Below, piece by piece: positions 34,657 through 44,287 of a stretch of DNA of 64,000 bases. The notes below the pieces were generated by a model that did not search any database, had not been told where the DNA came from, and saw nothing but the letters and a program-made list of their open reading frames with translations. The translations under genes were made by a program, and so were the position numbers. Position 1 is the first letter of the stretch, and the number at the start of each line of letters is the position of its first letter. This DNA is from Thermoplasmata archaeon (GTDB lineage Archaea; Thermoplasmatota; Thermoplasmata; Thermoplasmatales; Thermoplasmataceae). The stretch is from positions 205,784-269,783 of the forward strand of contig JAJZLU010000035.1 in NCBI GenBank assembly GCA_021850545.1. The letters run 5' to 3'.

Positions 34657-35110
34657 TTTCTTTTCTGCCCCTTATGCAAATGTTTCCTCGCACTATAATC
34701 TTCACCAGTTAACTCCTATATGATTAGGGAATGAATGTGAGGAGAAATTCAGCCTCTTAGTTGCGATTACCCAAACAACACGTCTCTCACTGTAAGCTTT
34801 CAAACAGCTATGATTAGGATTACAAATGAAGCACTAAATAAATTAAGGCAAGGCGAAGATATCATCGTTCTAAAGTTGTCCGCGAGCCTCCAATATGAAA
34901 GCTATGGAACACATGTTTTGAAGTAGGAGTTATGTGAATATATTAGTGTCTCATACTACGCAATCCTATTAGAAAATATTTTTCAGGTCGCGAATTCTTA
35001 TTCAAAATAGTAGATCTGTGCATAAAACTAAACCATACCAAATATCTAGATTCGAAATCAGGAATAAATGGTTAAATATCGAACTGGAGTATTGATTATT
35101 TGATCATAAA
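34657..35110. other. AT-rich intergenic region before thermopsin
   Basis: About 450 bases. A GGTTAAATATCG box at 35069-35080 probably serves thermopsin. One 38-codon frame (34810-34926, MIRITNEALNKLRQGED...) has protein-like composition and might be the remnant of a gene, but it lacks a promoter or neighbour support. Nothing else was seen. Confidence 0.4.
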
Positions 35111-37480
35111 ATGAGTAAAAAACTATTGTCTTTATTAGTGATAATGGTTGCTCTGGCAATGGTTCTCTCCACAGCCGCATTTATTTTTCCAGGAGAAAAC
35201 CATGCTTCAAGCAGCAACACAGCGTCTCCATTTGGAGAAACTTCACTGGGCAACCTGGCATCTGTCGCACCACAGCAGACTCTGAGCCAAAAGAGCCTCA
35301 ATGTACTCAGCACGCTTCATTCTAAGGGCATAGCTAACAAATACATCTATCTGCCCAACTTCAACGCGAAGAATGTTATTCAGGGAAACCAGGTAAACAG
35401 TACCGGATACATACAGGCACCAGCCCCAATGGGAATCGGGACTTATGGATTTTCCAACACAACTGGAGTAATCCAGCGTAACACCATCAACACTTCAAGC
35501 ATAGCAGCCTCTGTGACCATGAACAACCTCAGCACGTTCTATGCATTGGATGATGGCCCCAACAGCGTTACTATGCAACTCAATGCCATAATGAACAATG
35601 TAACACTTTTTGGAAATTCCTCGTACACTTTCTGGACCCAGAATGTGATATTCTACTCTGCCAGGACACACACGCTACAGTTCCTTGACAATATATGGAA
35701 TTTCTCAAGCCCCGCAACGAACATGACAACCAATGCGCTGAGTTCATATTGCGGCACAATTGTACCGTACACTTTCTATTACACAGTCGGGCCAGCATTC
35801 CAAGTTACGTATCCTTTCACAGTGAATGTTTACCTTAACACATCTGTGGTAAACGGAAACGATGCAGTCTTCTTCAACTTCTCACTGTCAGATGCGCAAG
35901 GGTCAGTTTCCGGAAGCTATGACCAGGTACAGTTCAACTCAACTTACGGAACCCCAACAGGATATTCTGCACCCCAGTCCAACATGTTAATAACGTCCAA
36001 CTACACAACGCCCATAGGCTTACCATATGATGCCGAAATCATGATTGGCGGCCCAGGTGGAGGAAGCACAGCAATGATCTACCAGATCAACGCCTCAATG
36101 ACACTCAAGTATCTGGGCAGCAATGGTGCATATTCCAACGTTCCAAACGCATTTGACGTTGGATCTGAAACAGGCGAAACCTCCACTGGTGTAGCTGTTA
36201 CTTGGACCCAGAATGCAGTCGCCCAGTTGACAGCCGGTCCATCGTTTGTTTACGGAATGTGGAATGAGTCGACACCGCAGACATTCGTGCATTTCCAGGG
36301 AAAGATCAACCCGCCAAACTCCTTCGCATTTGTGTATAGCGATTTGACACCCTACTCTGGATTCCCGGTGATAACACCACTAAGTCCTACAGGATCGTAT
36401 TCCTTTAGCCTGCCTACAGCAGATTATGGGTTGATTATCCTGATGAGTAATTATAACCCAGTATATATCCCTCTAACACCAGGTTCCCCGCAGGAATTCA
36501 GTTTGCAATTTAATGCGTCTCAGGGGGTTTACACACCGTTGTATGCATTTGGCAACCAGCAGTTGAAGTACATATCATATGCAGGTGATGGTTCAGCAAG
36601 ACACCCATACATGCTGTTCAACAACCCTGCACCAGGCGGGCAACTGAACATACTCTTCTCCACGGTGAACGATTACTTGTTCCCGCAGTTCAGTGGCGTT
36701 CTATTGCACAGCACCACAGCACATGTAGTGGCAAACAATATGCCTTCATTCAATGTATCAATGGCACTATATGGACCTGATATGGCCTTCCTGTTCCCGC
36801 TTTATGGCATATCTTCTTTCCTAACATACAATGACCTCGGGTATGTCCTGTACAACGCACAAAACGCGGTAATTGCGAATTCGCAGATCTCCGGCTGGTT
36901 CCCGTTCTTCTTGTCCGGATTCCCTGTGGCCAATGTAATGCTCTGGAATTCCCAGCACAATGCAGTGGTGAACAACTACTTCAATACTTTGGACTCAGCC
37001 CTTCTGATTTATAACATGCACGGGCAAAATGGAAGGAATTATGTTGCCAACAACCTGTTCTTCCAGAACCAGAGCCTTAACCTCTCTCTGTACCTGTCCA
37101 TGTTTGTGTCCACTACCCTTAATGGAAATACAGTTGGCCCAATAGGAATGTCGCTCTACAGTTCAGGGAATACCATAACAAGGAACACTGTGATTGTTTA
37201 TAATACGGCACTGAGCCCGAACCAGAGCATCTATTCCGGTGCCCCCGCAATTTACCTTAACAACTGGAATGGCAACTTCTGGTGGAACTACCAGCCTCAG
37301 AAGAACCATGGAAGGGACCACTTTGAATTTGACCACTACGGGCACCATCACGGCAACGACATGAAAGTACTGTACAACAACAACGGGCTCATAGCATATG
37401 GCGGAGACCACAACCCCATTTCCTACCCGGGCTACAACCCCACTTATCTGGCCCCATATGTGACAAATTTCTTCAATTAA
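35111..37480 (+). CDS. Thermopsin-family secreted acid protease with C-terminal beta-helix-like region
   Basis: A secreted peptidase A5 (thermopsin) homologue of 789 residues, active outside the cell at low pH. An N-terminal signal or membrane segment covers residues 5-25. The thermopsin domain spans about 65-430 (APAPMGIGTYG, TFWTQNVIFY, MIGGPGGGS). The C-terminal half has repeated short Asn-rich strands (NAVIANSQISG, NAVVNNYF, GNTITRNTV) that look like a right-handed beta-helix. Many N-glycosylation sequons are visible. The final segment is rich in His and Asp. Confidence 0.9.
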   Translation: MSKKLLSLLVIMVALAMVLSTAAFIFPGENHASSSNTASPFGETSLGNLASVAPQQTLSQKSLNVLSTLHSKGIANKYIYLPNFNAKNVIQGNQVNSTGYIQAPAPMGIGTYGFSNTTGVIQRNTINTSSIAASVTMNNLSTFYALDDGPNSVTMQLNAIMNNVTLFGNSSYTFWTQNVIFYSARTHTLQFLDNIWNFSSPATNMTTNALSSYCGTIVPYTFYYTVGPAFQVTYPFTVNVYLNTSVVNGNDAVFFNFSLSDAQGSVSGSYDQVQFNSTYGTPTGYSAPQSNMLITSNYTTPIGLPYDAEIMIGGPGGGSTAMIYQINASMTLKYLGSNGAYSNVPNAFDVGSETGETSTGVAVTWTQNAVAQLTAGPSFVYGMWNESTPQTFVHFQGKINPPNSFAFVYSDLTPYSGFPVITPLSPTGSYSFSLPTADYGLIILMSNYNPVYIPLTPGSPQEFSLQFNASQGVYTPLYAFGNQQLKYISYAGDGSARHPYMLFNNPAPGGQLNILFSTVNDYLFPQFSGVLLHSTTAHVVANNMPSFNVSMALYGPDMAFLFPLYGISSFLTYNDLGYVLYNAQNAVIANSQISGWFPFFLSGFPVANVMLWNSQHNAVVNNYFNTLDSALLIYNMHGQNGRNYVANNLFFQNQSLNLSLYLSMFVSTTLNGNTVGPIGMSLYSSGNTITRNTVIVYNTALSPNQSIYSGAPAIYLNNWNGNFWWNYQPQKNHGRDHFEFDHYGHHHGNDMKVLYNNNGLIAYGGDHNPISYPGYNPTYLAPYVTNFFN

Positions 37481-37631
37481 CTGATATTTTTATAATCAGT
37501 TATATTTTCTTAATTTTTATTTCCTAACACAGTATTTGAAGGGATTGTGAAACATTTTTACCTATTACTTTTCGTATAACAACACATCAATGAACCAGAA
37601 AATTTTTAAGTCCTGAGCCTTCGTCTGACTT

Positions 37632-38477
37632 ATGACATACAATGCTGAGATAAGCAGAAGAAACCCAGGACTGTTTCTTTTCCTTATTGACCAGTCAAGG
37701 TCTATGAGCCACAAGCTCGGAGGAACATTAAGGTCCAAAGCACAGGAAGCAGCCGATGCAATTAACCGGCAGATTTACGAATTAATCTACAGATGCACGA
37801 AGAGTGATGGGGTAAGAGACTACTTCGACATTGGAATCATCGGATACGGGACAGTTTCTGATACAGCCCAGTCGCTTCTCAAGGACGCCGATTTGGTGCC
37901 AATATCAAGGCTGGCAGAAACCCCCCTAAGGATGGAAAGGAGAAAGGAAACAATCACTGACCCCGAAGGAAATGATGTTGAGAGCGAGTTTGAGTTCCCA
38001 GTCTGGTTTGAGCCAGTTGCCAATTCAAACACACCAATGGTGAAGGCCCTGAAGCTTGCACAGCAGTGGATCGATGACTGGGTCGCAGAGCACCCCGACT
38101 CCTATCCCCCTGTTGTGATAAACATCTCGGACGGGGCAGCAACTGACGGGGACCCGCTTGAAGTTGCAAGGGATCTCATGAACATGTCAACAAATGATGG
38201 CAACGTCCTTTTCTGGAACTGCCATCTCTCTGAGGCGAAGGACGCACAGCCCCTGACATTCCCTTCGGAAACGGGCGTCCTGCCAGCAAATGATAAATTT
38301 GCCAGCCAACTTTTCGAGATGTCTAGCGTGCTTCCAGAGGGCTTCAAGAGACTTGCGCAGGAGAGGTCGCTTGAAGTTTCCGACACTTCCAGAGCATATG
38401 TGTTCAATGCTGGCCTCGACGAGTTGATGGAGCTTCTGGACATTGGAACCAGGGCACCAACTGAGAACCTCCAGTAA
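37632..38477 (+). CDS. terY: TerY-type von Willebrand factor A protein
   Basis: A metal-binding vWA domain protein of 281 residues. The MIDAS motif begins at Asp20 (LIDQSRSM), the threonine is in NSNTPMVKAL, and a downstream aspartate is in NISDGAATDGD. It lies directly before a PP2C phosphatase gene and near a protein kinase gene, a trio known in bacteria as the TerY-P triad of stress and phosphorylation signalling. No signal peptide, so it is cytoplasmic. Confidence 0.88.
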   Translation: MTYNAEISRRNPGLFLFLIDQSRSMSHKLGGTLRSKAQEAADAINRQIYELIYRCTKSDGVRDYFDIGIIGYGTVSDTAQSLLKDADLVPISRLAETPLRMERRKETITDPEGNDVESEFEFPVWFEPVANSNTPMVKALKLAQQWIDDWVAEHPDSYPPVVINISDGAATDGDPLEVARDLMNMSTNDGNVLFWNCHLSEAKDAQPLTFPSETGVLPANDKFASQLFEMSSVLPEGFKRLAQERSLEVSDTSRAYVFNAGLDELMELLDIGTRAPTENLQ

Positions 38478-38481
38478 TCAC

Positions 38482-39222
38482 ATGAGACTGAACTGGAGAT
38501 TCTTCCAGATGAGCAAACTGGGAAACAAGGAGTCCGATTGCGAGGACTCCTTCAGTTTCCGCTCAAGGGAGATGAAATTTGCCATAGCTGATGGGGTCAG
38601 TGCATCCATCTTCTCGGATGTTTGGGCCCGGGCAATAACAGACAGCACGGTTACCGGGAAATACAGTTTCTTTGAAAACCCGGACAATTTCCTGAATGAT
38701 CTCATTGTTCGTGCAAGGCAGAAATGGTACAGGAAAATTGACTGGGAGAAATTGCCCTGGTTCCTGAAGAACAAAGCAGTTTCAGGCTCTTACACAACAC
38801 TTGTGGGGCTCCAATTTCAGAATACCGGAGGCGAGTTGAAATATTCCTCTTTTGCTGTAGGCGACAGCGTTCTAATACACTGGGAAGGCGCTGATGACTA
38901 CAGTTCCTATCCCCTTACCTCTCCAGACCAGTTCGACAACACGCCAAAGCTTGTATGGAGTGGAAAGGGCCATCCTATGCCCGTTGAATTTAAGGTAGTG
39001 CCTCCAAAGGCTTCAACTTACAGGGGAACCATGTCAAGGAATTCCACCATATTCCTCGCTACCGATGCTGTGGGAAAGTGGCTTCTTGAATACGGGCGTT
39101 ATGCAGAGGTTTCCAGGCTGATAAATTCCAGCTTCGAGATGACTGAGCTCTTCACAAGGGAAATCAACTCAAAGAGAATGAGAAATGATGACCTTACCCT
39201 TGTCTCAATATTTTTAGAGTGA
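38482..39222 (+). CDS. PP2C-type protein phosphatase
   Basis: A metal-dependent Ser/Thr phosphatase of about 246 residues. The metal-binding aspartates appear in SDCEDSF, FAIADGVS, VGDSVLIH and FLATDAVG. ATG 38482 was chosen, four bases after the vWA stop; the frame opens earlier inside that gene without similarity. In the TerY-P triad this enzyme reverses the partner kinase. Its final 9 bases overlap the convergent kinase gene. Confidence 0.86.
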   Translation: MRLNWRFFQMSKLGNKESDCEDSFSFRSREMKFAIADGVSASIFSDVWARAITDSTVTGKYSFFENPDNFLNDLIVRARQKWYRKIDWEKLPWFLKNKAVSGSYTTLVGLQFQNTGGELKYSSFAVGDSVLIHWEGADDYSSYPLTSPDQFDNTPKLVWSGKGHPMPVEFKVVPPKASTYRGTMSRNSTIFLATDAVGKWLLEYGRYAEVSRLINSSFEMTELFTREINSKRMRNDDLTLVSIFLE

Positions 39223-40752
39223 AGAAAGCATCGAAGGAGATGCGCCATCCCACAGTGGACCATGGCTGAGATAATCCTCAAGGATGCTGCACATTTTCTT
39301 GATCTTCTTGTTCCTCATTGCCTTAAGTTCCTTGAACGCCTGTGAAACATCAGGGTTGAGAAAATCCTTCTTCCTTAGGATAAGGCAGTCTGGGTCTCCC
39401 CCATTGTACTTGTCCCAGAGATCTGGTTTTTCCGATATTGCGGACAGGGAAAGGTGAATTATGAGGGCTGAAAAGTTGTCGAGCTTGTTGGAGAATGTGT
39501 CAGCGGACCTTCCGGGATGCTGGAAGTCAGCGTGCCCCATTTCAGCCGATTTCTGGCCTTTGAAGTTTGGAATGTACATTCCATCATAGTCCACGAGTTT
39601 CACGCCACCTGAATTGGTAACGATGATGTTGTCGCCTGCAAGGTCACCATGGCCGATGCCAGCGTTCTGCATCCGGTCTATCTCGCCCATGAGATTTACT
39701 GATACTTTCTTCAGTATCTTTGCATTTGAGATATTGTCCTGAATGTATTTGTTAAGGGTTACTCCGTCGATCCATTCCATCCTCAGGACTGGGAAATAAA
39801 AGTTCTGGCTCTTCCTGGTCTTGACCCCCTGCTCAAAATACTGGAAATGTGCAAGGAAGTCCAGTCCCTTGCTGTGCTTTCTCAGATAATCGCTAATCTG
39901 GTAATACCTTTCATTGAGGTTGGCAGATTTCCTGGTGAAGCACTTGAGGGCGAAATACTTGTTGTCATCGCCCTTTATCTTGTAAATTGAACCATAATTG
40001 CCTGATGCGTAAACGTACCAGCCAGGTGTTTTTGGATTTTTGACAGCCTCCCACTGGTCAACCTTTCCTAGTGCAGGGTTCATGCTCAACTTGAGTGTCT
40101 GGAAACTCTGTTCATAATCCTGTCCAGCCGGCCATGGGCCTGTGTATGCTGCAATTGTAGAACTCCTTGCGGCTGCCATTTGGGGAGGGGCAGCCACAGG
40201 GCTAGTTTGGGGAGGAGCCTGCGTTGCGGCAGGATGTGGAATTGTCTGTGCGGGTGGAGGCGATGGTGCCTGGGTGGCCGCAGGTGATGGCGCTGGCTTA
40301 GGGGCGGCAGGCTGCTTCTTCTTTTTCTGGGGCGGAGGTTTTGAAGGCGGTGGGGACGGTGGAGCAGCGGTGGCCTGTGGCGGTGCCAAAGTATGAGACT
40401 GAGGCTTTGCTCTCGCGTGGCCGTTGCTTGGTGGAACAGGTACGATTGAAGTCCCAGTGGTAATTCTCCTGTATATTCCCGCAGCAAGTGAAATAGCTGC
40501 CCTCCATTCATCTTTCTCTGCCACTGAGAAAAGGTACCTGTCATTGGAACCAGATGTGATTATTGAGATCTTCTTCAACAGGACACCTTCAAGGTGGGCA
40601 TCCATAATTTTCTCAATTGGAAGATATAGTTCTGCTCCCCCATCATCTGGAACAAACCATATGCCATCGGCTGATAGGAGCAGGTTTCCCTTGGTCTTGT
40701 TATATCTGGCTGCACTGCCTTTAATATATGATGAATGGTCGATCTTAGGCAT
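39214..40752 (-). CDS. Serine/threonine protein kinase with proline-rich linker
   Basis: A eukaryotic-type protein kinase of 512 residues. The N-terminal 100 residues form a beta-rich domain of PH-like layout. A proline/alanine-rich, low-complexity linker (about 105-190) follows. In the kinase domain the ATP-binding Lys is in FALKCF, the catalytic loop is HGDLAGDN and the metal motif is DYDG in place of DFG. It is encoded convergently with the PP2C gene, completing a vWA-phosphatase-kinase triad. Confidence 0.86.
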   Translation of the reverse strand: MPKIDHSSYIKGSAARYNKTKGNLLLSADGIWFVPDDGGAELYLPIEKIMDAHLEGVLLKKISIITSGSNDRYLFSVAEKDEWRAAISLAAGIYRRITTGTSIVPVPPSNGHARAKPQSHTLAPPQATAAPPSPPPSKPPPQKKKKQPAAPKPAPSPAATQAPSPPPAQTIPHPAATQAPPQTSPVAAPPQMAAARSSTIAAYTGPWPAGQDYEQSFQTLKLSMNPALGKVDQWEAVKNPKTPGWYVYASGNYGSIYKIKGDDNKYFALKCFTRKSANLNERYYQISDYLRKHSKGLDFLAHFQYFEQGVKTRKSQNFYFPVLRMEWIDGVTLNKYIQDNISNAKILKKVSVNLMGEIDRMQNAGIGHGDLAGDNIIVTNSGGVKLVDYDGMYIPNFKGQKSAEMGHADFQHPGRSADTFSNKLDNFSALIIHLSLSAISEKPDLWDKYNGGDPDCLILRKKDFLNPDVSQAFKELKAMRNKKIKKMCSILEDYLSHGPLWDGASPSMLSSL

Positions 40753-40824
40753 GTGGCTTCACACAATATCGGTAGTTGTTGATAAACATACCCATTCTGG
40801 TACAAAATGTATGCGAAATTTTAT

Positions 40825-41592
40825 TTATTTTCTCAATGTTTCCAAGACTTTTCCGGATTCCCTGTATGTGGTTGCCATTGCCTCGCGGTCCATGCCAAGC
40901 ATGAGGAAATTGAACCCTTCTATGGCTGTCCTCTTCATGAGATCTGGTGCAAGTGGCGAATACATGCCAGAAATTAGACCATGTCTTTCTGCAGCTTTCC
41001 TGATTTTCAGCACTGCCTCCACAAAATAGCTGTTGCTCCAGGAATATTCTGTCTGGAGGGCGATTGATAGGTCAAACGGGCCAATGAAAAGACCATCAAG
41101 CCCTTCAATGCTGGCGATCTCTTCAACACTCTCGAAGGCGGCCTTTGTCTCTATCTGTACCATAACAATAGGCCTCCCCTTTATGTAGTCTCCAAACCCG
41201 TATCCGTAACCGGACGCTCTTCCTGGCCCTGCACCCCTTTTCCCCTCTGGCGCAAATCTTGAAAATCTCACTACATCCTGTGTTTCATCGCTTGATTCTA
41301 TTCCCGGCACTATAATGCCAGACACACCTGTATCGAGCACCCTCTTGATCTCGTTCTTTTCCAGACCCTTCATTCTTGCAATGACCGGAGTGCCTCCAGC
41401 TGCCATGCACATGTCCTGGAGCTGCTCCACACCGATGAGGGAATGTTCCATATCTGCTATCACCAGGTCCGGCGAAGCCTGAAGGATAGTTTCGGTCAGG
41501 CTTGGGTCCCTTGAAGTCATCAGTGGTCCCCAAAGGTTGGTGGAGGCTTTCAGCCTGTTTCTTAGAGCATCAAGATCCGATGCTTTTGGCAT
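40825..41592 (-). CDS. HpcH/HpaI-type aldolase
   Basis: A class II aldolase of the HpcH/HpaI family, 255 residues, cleaving a 2-keto-3-deoxy acid to pyruvate and an aldehyde. Conserved sequences include the IADMEHS region, PVIARM and the metal-binding Glu in VQIETKAAFE with the Asp in FIGPFDLS. ATG 41592 was chosen; the frame extends further into the upstream gene without similarity. The cyclase gene runs into it on the same strand. The natural substrate is unknown. Confidence 0.87.
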   Translation of the reverse strand: MPKASDLDALRNRLKASTNLWGPLMTSRDPSLTETILQASPDLVIADMEHSLIGVEQLQDMCMAAGGTPVIARMKGLEKNEIKRVLDTGVSGIIVPGIESSDETQDVVRFSRFAPEGKRGAGPGRASGYGYGFGDYIKGRPIVMVQIETKAAFESVEEIASIEGLDGLFIGPFDLSIALQTEYSWSNSYFVEAVLKIRKAAERHGLISGMYSPLAPDLMKRTAIEGFNFLMLGMDREAMATTYRESGKVLETLRK

Positions 41593-41594
41593 CC

Positions 41595-42254
41595 TTAAAC
41601 GCCCCCGACTTCCATTGCCACGACCCTGGCCATGCATCCGCTGCCTTTGTGGATCTTAAGCGGAAGCGCTGCGATCAGGTATGGCTTTCCCTCCTCAAGC
41701 TGGTGCAGGCCTGCAAGATCCTCTATGAAGGGGATGCCCGCGCCAAGCAGTTCCCTATGGACCTTGAAATCGCTGTGTGAATACGGCTCTATTCCCAGAG
41801 TGTCAATGCCGATGACTTTTGGCTTGTGATTCTTGAAAAAAGGAATGGCATCTTCAGCAAGACCGGGGAAATCGTACTGGAATTCCTTTGAGAAACTTCT
41901 CTTCCTGTCCCACCCTGTGTTGACAAGTATGATGCTGTTGTCATATTTTGAAGCCCAGGCGCCTGCAAAGTCCTCGGCGTGGATTTCAGTGCCGGAGAAT
42001 TTAGGCCGGATGCAGTAACCAGTCCCAATAAGCATGTCGAGAGGTATCTCATCTACAGTGGTGGCCTGGTGGACAAAATGCGCAGGCGCGTCCAAGTGAG
42101 TCCCCGTATGGCTCGGGACTGAAAGAAACTCCGATGTGGAACCATTCTCCAAAACTGATCCAACCGGGTCTATCTTTATTTCCTTCTGGGTTGGCCATGT
42201 GGGCATTCCAGTCTTCAGCGACACACTGAGGTCATAAATTTTCCGGATCTCCAT
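41595..42254 (-). CDS. Cyclase/kynurenine formamidase-family hydrolase
   Basis: A metal-dependent hydrolase of the cyclase (PF04199) family, 219 residues. The metal-binding motif HxGTHxDxPxH is present as SHTGTHLDAPAHF near residue 50. Members include arylformamidases and small-molecule cyclases. It lies immediately before the aldolase gene with overlapping context, pointing to a shared carboxylic-acid or aromatic breakdown step. An AATTAATAATT box lies about 25 bases before the ATG. Confidence 0.87.
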   Translation of the reverse strand: MEIRKIYDLSVSLKTGMPTWPTQKEIKIDPVGSVLENGSTSEFLSVPSHTGTHLDAPAHFVHQATTVDEIPLDMLIGTGYCIRPKFSGTEIHAEDFAGAWASKYDNSIILVNTGWDRKRSFSKEFQYDFPGLAEDAIPFFKNHKPKVIGIDTLGIEPYSHSDFKVHRELLGAGIPFIEDLAGLHQLEEGKPYLIAALPLKIHKGSGCMARVVAMEVGGV

Positions 42255-42380
42255 AGAAACCTAACAACCTGAAAATTATTAATTCTTCAGTTTAGGCAGA
42301 TGATCCTATTGATTCGGAAAATTGCAGCATATATCTGAATATTGGAAATACTTCATATCGCCGAATTCCCATGCATCAAC

Positions 42381-43070
42381 ATGAAAATCCTGATTTTCTC
42401 AGATATACATTCTAATCTTGAAGCCCTCAACACCCTGCTCTCATTGGAGAAATTTGACAAAGCAGTGTTCCTTGGGGATATAGTGGATTACGGGCCCAAT
42501 CCAGCTGAAACCATCGACCTTGTCCTTGGTGAGGCTGACTTCATCGTTCAGGGAAACCATGATTATGCTGCTGGCACCGGGGAAGACTGCAATTGCGCCC
42601 CAGAAATGCACGACCTAAGCGTGTTGACCAGAAATGAGATTACAACAAAGCTTCTCGGCAAGAATGATCTCAGTAGACTTTCGCAATTGAAAAGGCAGCT
42701 GGAATTTGAGGTCGACGGGAAGAAGTTTTTCACAGTCCATGCTTCGCCAAACAACCCCCTCTTTGGGTATATGTTTTCCACAGAAGCAGAGATGACCTGG
42801 AAAAAACAGGAGATGAAAAAATATGACTTCATCATGGTCGGCCATACCCACTTCCCCATGTTTTACAGAGGGAAAATTATCAACCCTGGAAGTTCCGGGC
42901 AGCCCAGAGACGGAAATTGGAAACCAATGTATGCTGTACTTGATACTGAATCAGGCGATTTGATATTCAGGAGATTTGCCTATGACAAGGACAAAATGCT
43001 GTCAAAGCTGGAGTCCCAACTCAACCGGTTCCCTGATGAATTCAAGCGCTTGAGGGCCCTTTACGTCTGA
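42381..43070 (+). CDS. Calcineurin-like metallophosphoesterase (MJ0936/YfcE type)
   Basis: A 229-residue phosphodiesterase-like metalloenzyme. The five dinuclear-metal motifs are in order: SDIHSN, GDIVDYG, GNHDYA, a FTVHASPN segment and GHTHFPM. ATG 42381 gives the standard MKILIFSDIHSN start; an earlier in-frame TTG (42342) was not preferred. Substrate unknown. Confidence 0.9.
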   Translation: MKILIFSDIHSNLEALNTLLSLEKFDKAVFLGDIVDYGPNPAETIDLVLGEADFIVQGNHDYAAGTGEDCNCAPEMHDLSVLTRNEITTKLLGKNDLSRLSQLKRQLEFEVDGKKFFTVHASPNNPLFGYMFSTEAEMTWKKQEMKKYDFIMVGHTHFPMFYRGKIINPGSSGQPRDGNWKPMYAVLDTESGDLIFRRFAYDKDKMLSKLESQLNRFPDEFKRLRALYV

Positions 43071-43130
43071 TCTTCTGACAGATGTGTGATTTCTGCTAGA
43101 TTTTGATTTTTCATGAGACTTCAGCAGGTT

Positions 43131-43367
43131 TCAGTTGGATCGTGGCTCACTGCAATTATTTGGGGCGGACAGAACGTTATTCTTGTGCCATCTGAATAGT
43201 CCGGCTTTCTTTGACTTCCTGGCACGGAGTCTTGCAGGTGCCTTCTGAATTTCAATTGGCCTTCCTTTCATCTCCGTTTTAATATAGGATCTCAGATCAC
43301 TGTCCATTTCTTTCAGTGTTAGCAGGTCTTTTTGCCTTATTCCATTCCTTATTTCATATTCGTACAT
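43131..43367 (-). CDS. Small basic protein of unknown function (78 aa)
   Basis: A 78-residue protein with an acidic, helical first half and a strongly basic second half (QKAPARLRARKSKKAGLFRWH), which could bind nucleic acid. A weak TATA-like box lies about 17-24 bases before the ATG. Existence is plausible but not certain. Confidence 0.4.
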   Translation of the reverse strand: MYEYEIRNGIRQKDLLTLKEMDSDLRSYIKTEMKGRPIEIQKAPARLRARKSKKAGLFRWHKNNVLSAPNNCSEPRSN

Positions 43368-43476
43368 TTTTGTGCCTCTGCAATAAGATCCTACAGTGGC
43401 ACAATTGGATTCTACCGCCGGGTGAAGCCGTCATATGAAGGGACAATTCCTAATATTAGAATTGAATTATTATAGA

Positions 43477-44202
43477 ATGGAAACCTGGGAAATTTCATTC
43501 AAAGTAAAGTATGAGTATCCATTTCTTGAGCTGTCGGAAAAATATCCCGGTGCGAGAATATCAATGTGGTGCGTATGGGACAGGGAGATGCTCCACGTGC
43601 CTCTCAACCATCAGGATCTCATGACTGAACTGGAGAGCTATGCAAGATCAATAGACAGGGCCATAGACAGCTTCAAGGAGACCAGCGACGGGATCGTTAT
43701 AACAATGAAATGCACATGTGACCTCTATGGAAGCATATGGAGCCTGGCAGAGAGAAACGGCTGTTCCATTGTCCACCCTGCAACTTTCCTGGACGGGTGG
43801 GGCTATTTCAAGGTTATCAGTTTCAATGAGAATGACGCCAAAGGCCTCTTTTCAGAACTGTCCAAACTAGGCCCAAATGAGCTCCTGAGCAAGAAAATTG
43901 TCCATATTGATGCGGTCCCATCAACGATTTGGGTTGAGTCATTCTTCGAGAGATTGACTGGAAAACAGGTGGAAGCTCTTCTGAAAGCTTATGACTATGG
44001 ATATTACGCTTCTCCCAGGGAAGTCACCACTGAATCAATTGCCACATCACTTGGAGTCTCGCGTTCTACTTATGAAGAACATTTGAGGAAAGCTGAAAAC
44101 AGAATCATGGAGTCTGTCATACCATATCTCAAGCTCTTTAATTCAAGGGGAATAAAGAAGAGGGAGATGATCTCCTCAAGGATTGAATTGGTTAATTCAT
44201 AA
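43477..44202 (+). CDS. HTH_10 (bacterio-opsin activator-type) regulator
   Basis: A transcription regulator of 241 residues with the C-terminal HTH_10 motif of the bacterio-opsin activator family: LTGKQVEALLKAYDYGYYASPREVTTESIATSLGVSRSTYEEHLRKAENRIM. The N-terminal domain (METWEISFKVKYEYPFLELSE) would sense a ligand. ATG 43477 was chosen over 43435 because CCTAATATTAG lies 20-30 bases before it. It is the last clear chromosomal gene before the element. Confidence 0.87.
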   Translation: METWEISFKVKYEYPFLELSEKYPGARISMWCVWDREMLHVPLNHQDLMTELESYARSIDRAIDSFKETSDGIVITMKCTCDLYGSIWSLAERNGCSIVHPATFLDGWGYFKVISFNENDAKGLFSELSKLGPNELLSKKIVHIDAVPSTIWVESFFERLTGKQVEALLKAYDYGYYASPREVTTESIATSLGVSRSTYEEHLRKAENRIMESVIPYLKLFNSRGIKKREMISSRIELVNS

Positions 44203-44234
44203 TGATGGACTCAGTATATGCTGTTTGGCAAGGC

Positions 44235-44244
44235 ATCTTATTCA
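44235..44244. repeat. Possible left attachment repeat (ATCTTATTCA)
   Basis: The ten bases ATCTTATTCA occur here and again at 62308-62317, just beyond the broken integrase gene. They bracket the candidate mobile element. Ten bases is short, so chance cannot be excluded. Confidence 0.2.
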
Positions 44245-44287
44245 TACATTAAGGCCCCACAGAACATTGTTTTTACCAGGATGTTCC

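Noticed and set aside
34810..34926. 38-codon frame in the gap before thermopsin
   Set aside because: Composition is protein-like but there is no promoter, ribosome-binding site or linked gene, so it is only noted as a possible remnant.
40086..40544. Long Arg/Pro/His-rich frames in the linker of the kinase gene
   Set aside because: They arise from the Pro/Ala-rich, repetitive coding sequence of the kinase read in another frame; no start context or homology.
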